Assembly (NCBI GenBank): GCA_963789885.1
Contig: CAWBNB010000013.1
Coordinates: 106,930 to 170,929, forward strand
Direction of reading: 5' to 3'
DNA from: DATEDA01 sp963789885
GTDB taxonomy: Bacteria; Pseudomonadota; Gammaproteobacteria; Burkholderiales; SG8-39
DNA: 64,000 nucleotides
The translations under genes and the position numbers were made by a program. Numbering within the stretch: the stretch's first letter is position 1; every line of letters starts with the position of its first letter. The notes beneath the pieces are model-generated. The model had not been told where the DNA came from. It saw nothing but the letters and a program-made list of their open reading frames with translations, and searched no databases. Below are positions 63,101-64,000 of the stretch, piece after piece.

Positions 63101-64000
63101 TCAACGGCACCGCGATCGCCGTCGGCGGCTCGGTCGCCGTCGCCAACGGCAGCGTGACGCTGCTCGCCAACGGCACCCTGGATTTCACCCCGGCGCTCAA
63201 CTACACCGGCCCGGTCAGCTTCACCTACACCGTCAGCGACGGCGCCCTCACCGACACCGGCAACGTCGCCATCACCGTCACCCCGGTCAACGACGCCCCG
63301 GTGGCCGACGACGAGCTCGGCCTCGCCACCGCCGAGGACACGCTGCTCAACATCGATGTGCTCACCGGCGACACCGACGTCGACGGCAATGCCTTGAGCG
63401 TCACCGAGATCAACGGCACCGCGATCGCCGTCGGCGGCTCGGTCGCCGTCGCCAACGGCAGCGTGACGCTGCTCGCCAACGGCACCCTGGATTTCACCCC
63501 GGCGCTCAACTACACCGGCCCGGTCAGCTTCACCTACACCGTCAGCGACGGCGCCCTCACCGACACCGGCAACGTCGCCATCACCGTCACCCCGGTCAAC
63601 GACGCCCCGGTGGCCGACGACGAGCTCGGCCTCGCCACCGCCGAGGACACGCTGCTCAACATCGATGTGCTCACCGGCGACACCGACGTCGACGGCAATG
63701 CCTTGAGCGTCACCGAGATCAACGGCACCGCGATCGCCGTCGGCGGCTCGGTCGCCGTCGCCAACGGCAGCGTGACGCTGCTCGCCAACGGCACCCTGGA
63801 TTTCACCCCGGCGCTCAACTACACCGGCCCGGTCAGCTTCACCTACACCGTCAGCGACGGCGCCCTCACCGACACCGGCAACGTCGCCATCACCGTCACC
63901 CCGGTCAACGACGCCCCGGTGGCCGACGACGAGCTCGGCCTCGCCACCGCCGAGGACACGCTGCTCAACATCGATGTGCTCACCGGCGACACCGACGTCG
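53992..64000 (+). CDS. Remainder of giant surface protein: PA14, Ig/cadherin-like domains and tandem repeats (runs off the window)
   Basis: Continues the protein in the +1 frame (codons starting at positions equal to 1 modulo 3), open with no stop up to 64000, more than 3300 codons. Parts seen in order: PA14-like domain (YTFYSGSDDGSRLYIDGN) near 54480-54690, several Ig/VCBS-like domains with VNDAP linkers (55850-57100), then the tandem array from 57106. The first possible start after the junction is GTG 54010. The C-terminus and any secretion signal lie outside the window. Surface adhesin or biofilm matrix protein is the best guess. Confidence 0.85.
57106..64000 (+). repeat. Tandem array of >=22 identical 309-bp (103-aa) units
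   Basis: Units begin at 57106 and repeat every 309 bp with starts at 57106 + 309n. 22 complete units are present and a 23rd begins at 63904 and is cut by the window end. I read the units as identical at DNA level. Each encodes a cadherin/tandem-95-like domain starting VNDAPVADDELGLATAEDTL, with a DTDVDGNALSV Ca-binding-like motif in the middle and FTYTVSDGALTDTGNVAITV near the end. Total copy number unknown. Confidence 0.97.

Noticed and set aside
57354..63818. A series of identical 94-codon open frames on the minus strand, one per repeat unit
   Set aside because: They are antisense shadows of the 309-bp units: same spacing and sequence, no ribosome-binding site, and the plus frame codes a clear domain protein.
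57106..64000. CRISPR-like or satellite array from the regular repeats
   Set aside because: Units are 309 bp with no spacers and lie in frame inside an open reading frame with domain features.

Overview
This is a GC-rich (roughly 70% by eye), gene-dense chromosomal window, most likely from a betaproteobacterium of the Burkholderiales or a close relative. The main clues are two intact Bug/TctC-type tripartite tricarboxylate transporter (TTT) receptors plus the stump of a third, and a beta-type class I fructose-1,6-bisphosphatase. A FixL/FixJ-like pair with a MASE1 sensor and many short catabolic genes with ATGA/GTGA overlaps fit this too. No rRNA, tRNA, phage, integrase, transposase or CRISPR array was seen. 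The window looks like an environmental, metabolically versatile genome, possibly a draft or metagenome assembly, because several genes carry what look like single-base indels.

Layout. 1-5.6 kb: SDR oxidoreductase (5' end outside the window), secreted lactonase-like beta-propeller, D-aminoacylase-type amidohydrolase, MDR oxidoreductase and a small membrane protein with a good terminator. 5.7-11.4 kb: glutathionyl-hydroquinone reductase-like GST, divergent pyrophosphatase-like protein, Bug receptor, an fbp / FG-GAP protein / FAH-like hydratase operon on the minus strand, and a phosphoribosyltransferase. 11.3-16.3 kb (minus): 2-hydroxyacid dehydrogenase, CPA2 antiporter, small TM protein, FixJ-type regulator and MASE1 histidine kinase. 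16.4-24.5 kb: small conserved protein, carrier-protein/fatty acyl-AMP ligase/PlsC acyltransferase fusion, crotonase, a 42-codon stump of a Bug receptor overlapping an FMN alpha-hydroxyacid oxidase, ABM-like protein, DM13 protein, hypothetical protein and haloalkane dehalogenase. 24.7-30.8 kb: AidB-like acyl-CoA dehydrogenase, DUF3047 lipoprotein, MscS channel, exported methyltransferase, Dps and a second Bug receptor. 30.8-34.9 kb (minus): orphan pilin-like protein, decayed ModA-like fragment, TMEM175 channel, small membrane protein, glycosyltransferase, VOC protein and a secreted protein with an internal duplication. 35.2-37.1 kb: TrpB2-cupin operon.

37.4-64 kb is the most unusual part. A 1550-aa secreted protein has an LEPR-XLL-like N-terminal motif, a BNR-type beta-propeller and RTX repeats. 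It is followed on the minus strand by a TPR gene, then a TPR-hydrolase open reading frame, two GNAT acetyltransferases and two tiny membrane peptides. Next comes a 1066-aa ATPase/SARP-type regulator, transcribed divergently from a giant surface protein that runs off the end of the window. The giant protein starts with LEPR-XLL and DUF4347, continues with a PA14-like domain and several cadherin/Ig-like domains, and then enters at least 22 copies of a 103-residue (309-bp) unit. By eye these copies are identical even at the DNA level. The gene appears to be broken by one frameshift near 53,990.

How the parts may work together: the giant repeat protein and the RTX/propeller protein are probably a surface-adhesion or matrix set exported by a type I-like system encoded elsewhere. 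The divergent SARP/MalT-like protein is the obvious candidate regulator. The rest is ordinary accessory metabolism (carboxylate uptake, CoA-ester and hydroxyacid metabolism, detoxification) with several visible scars of gene loss.
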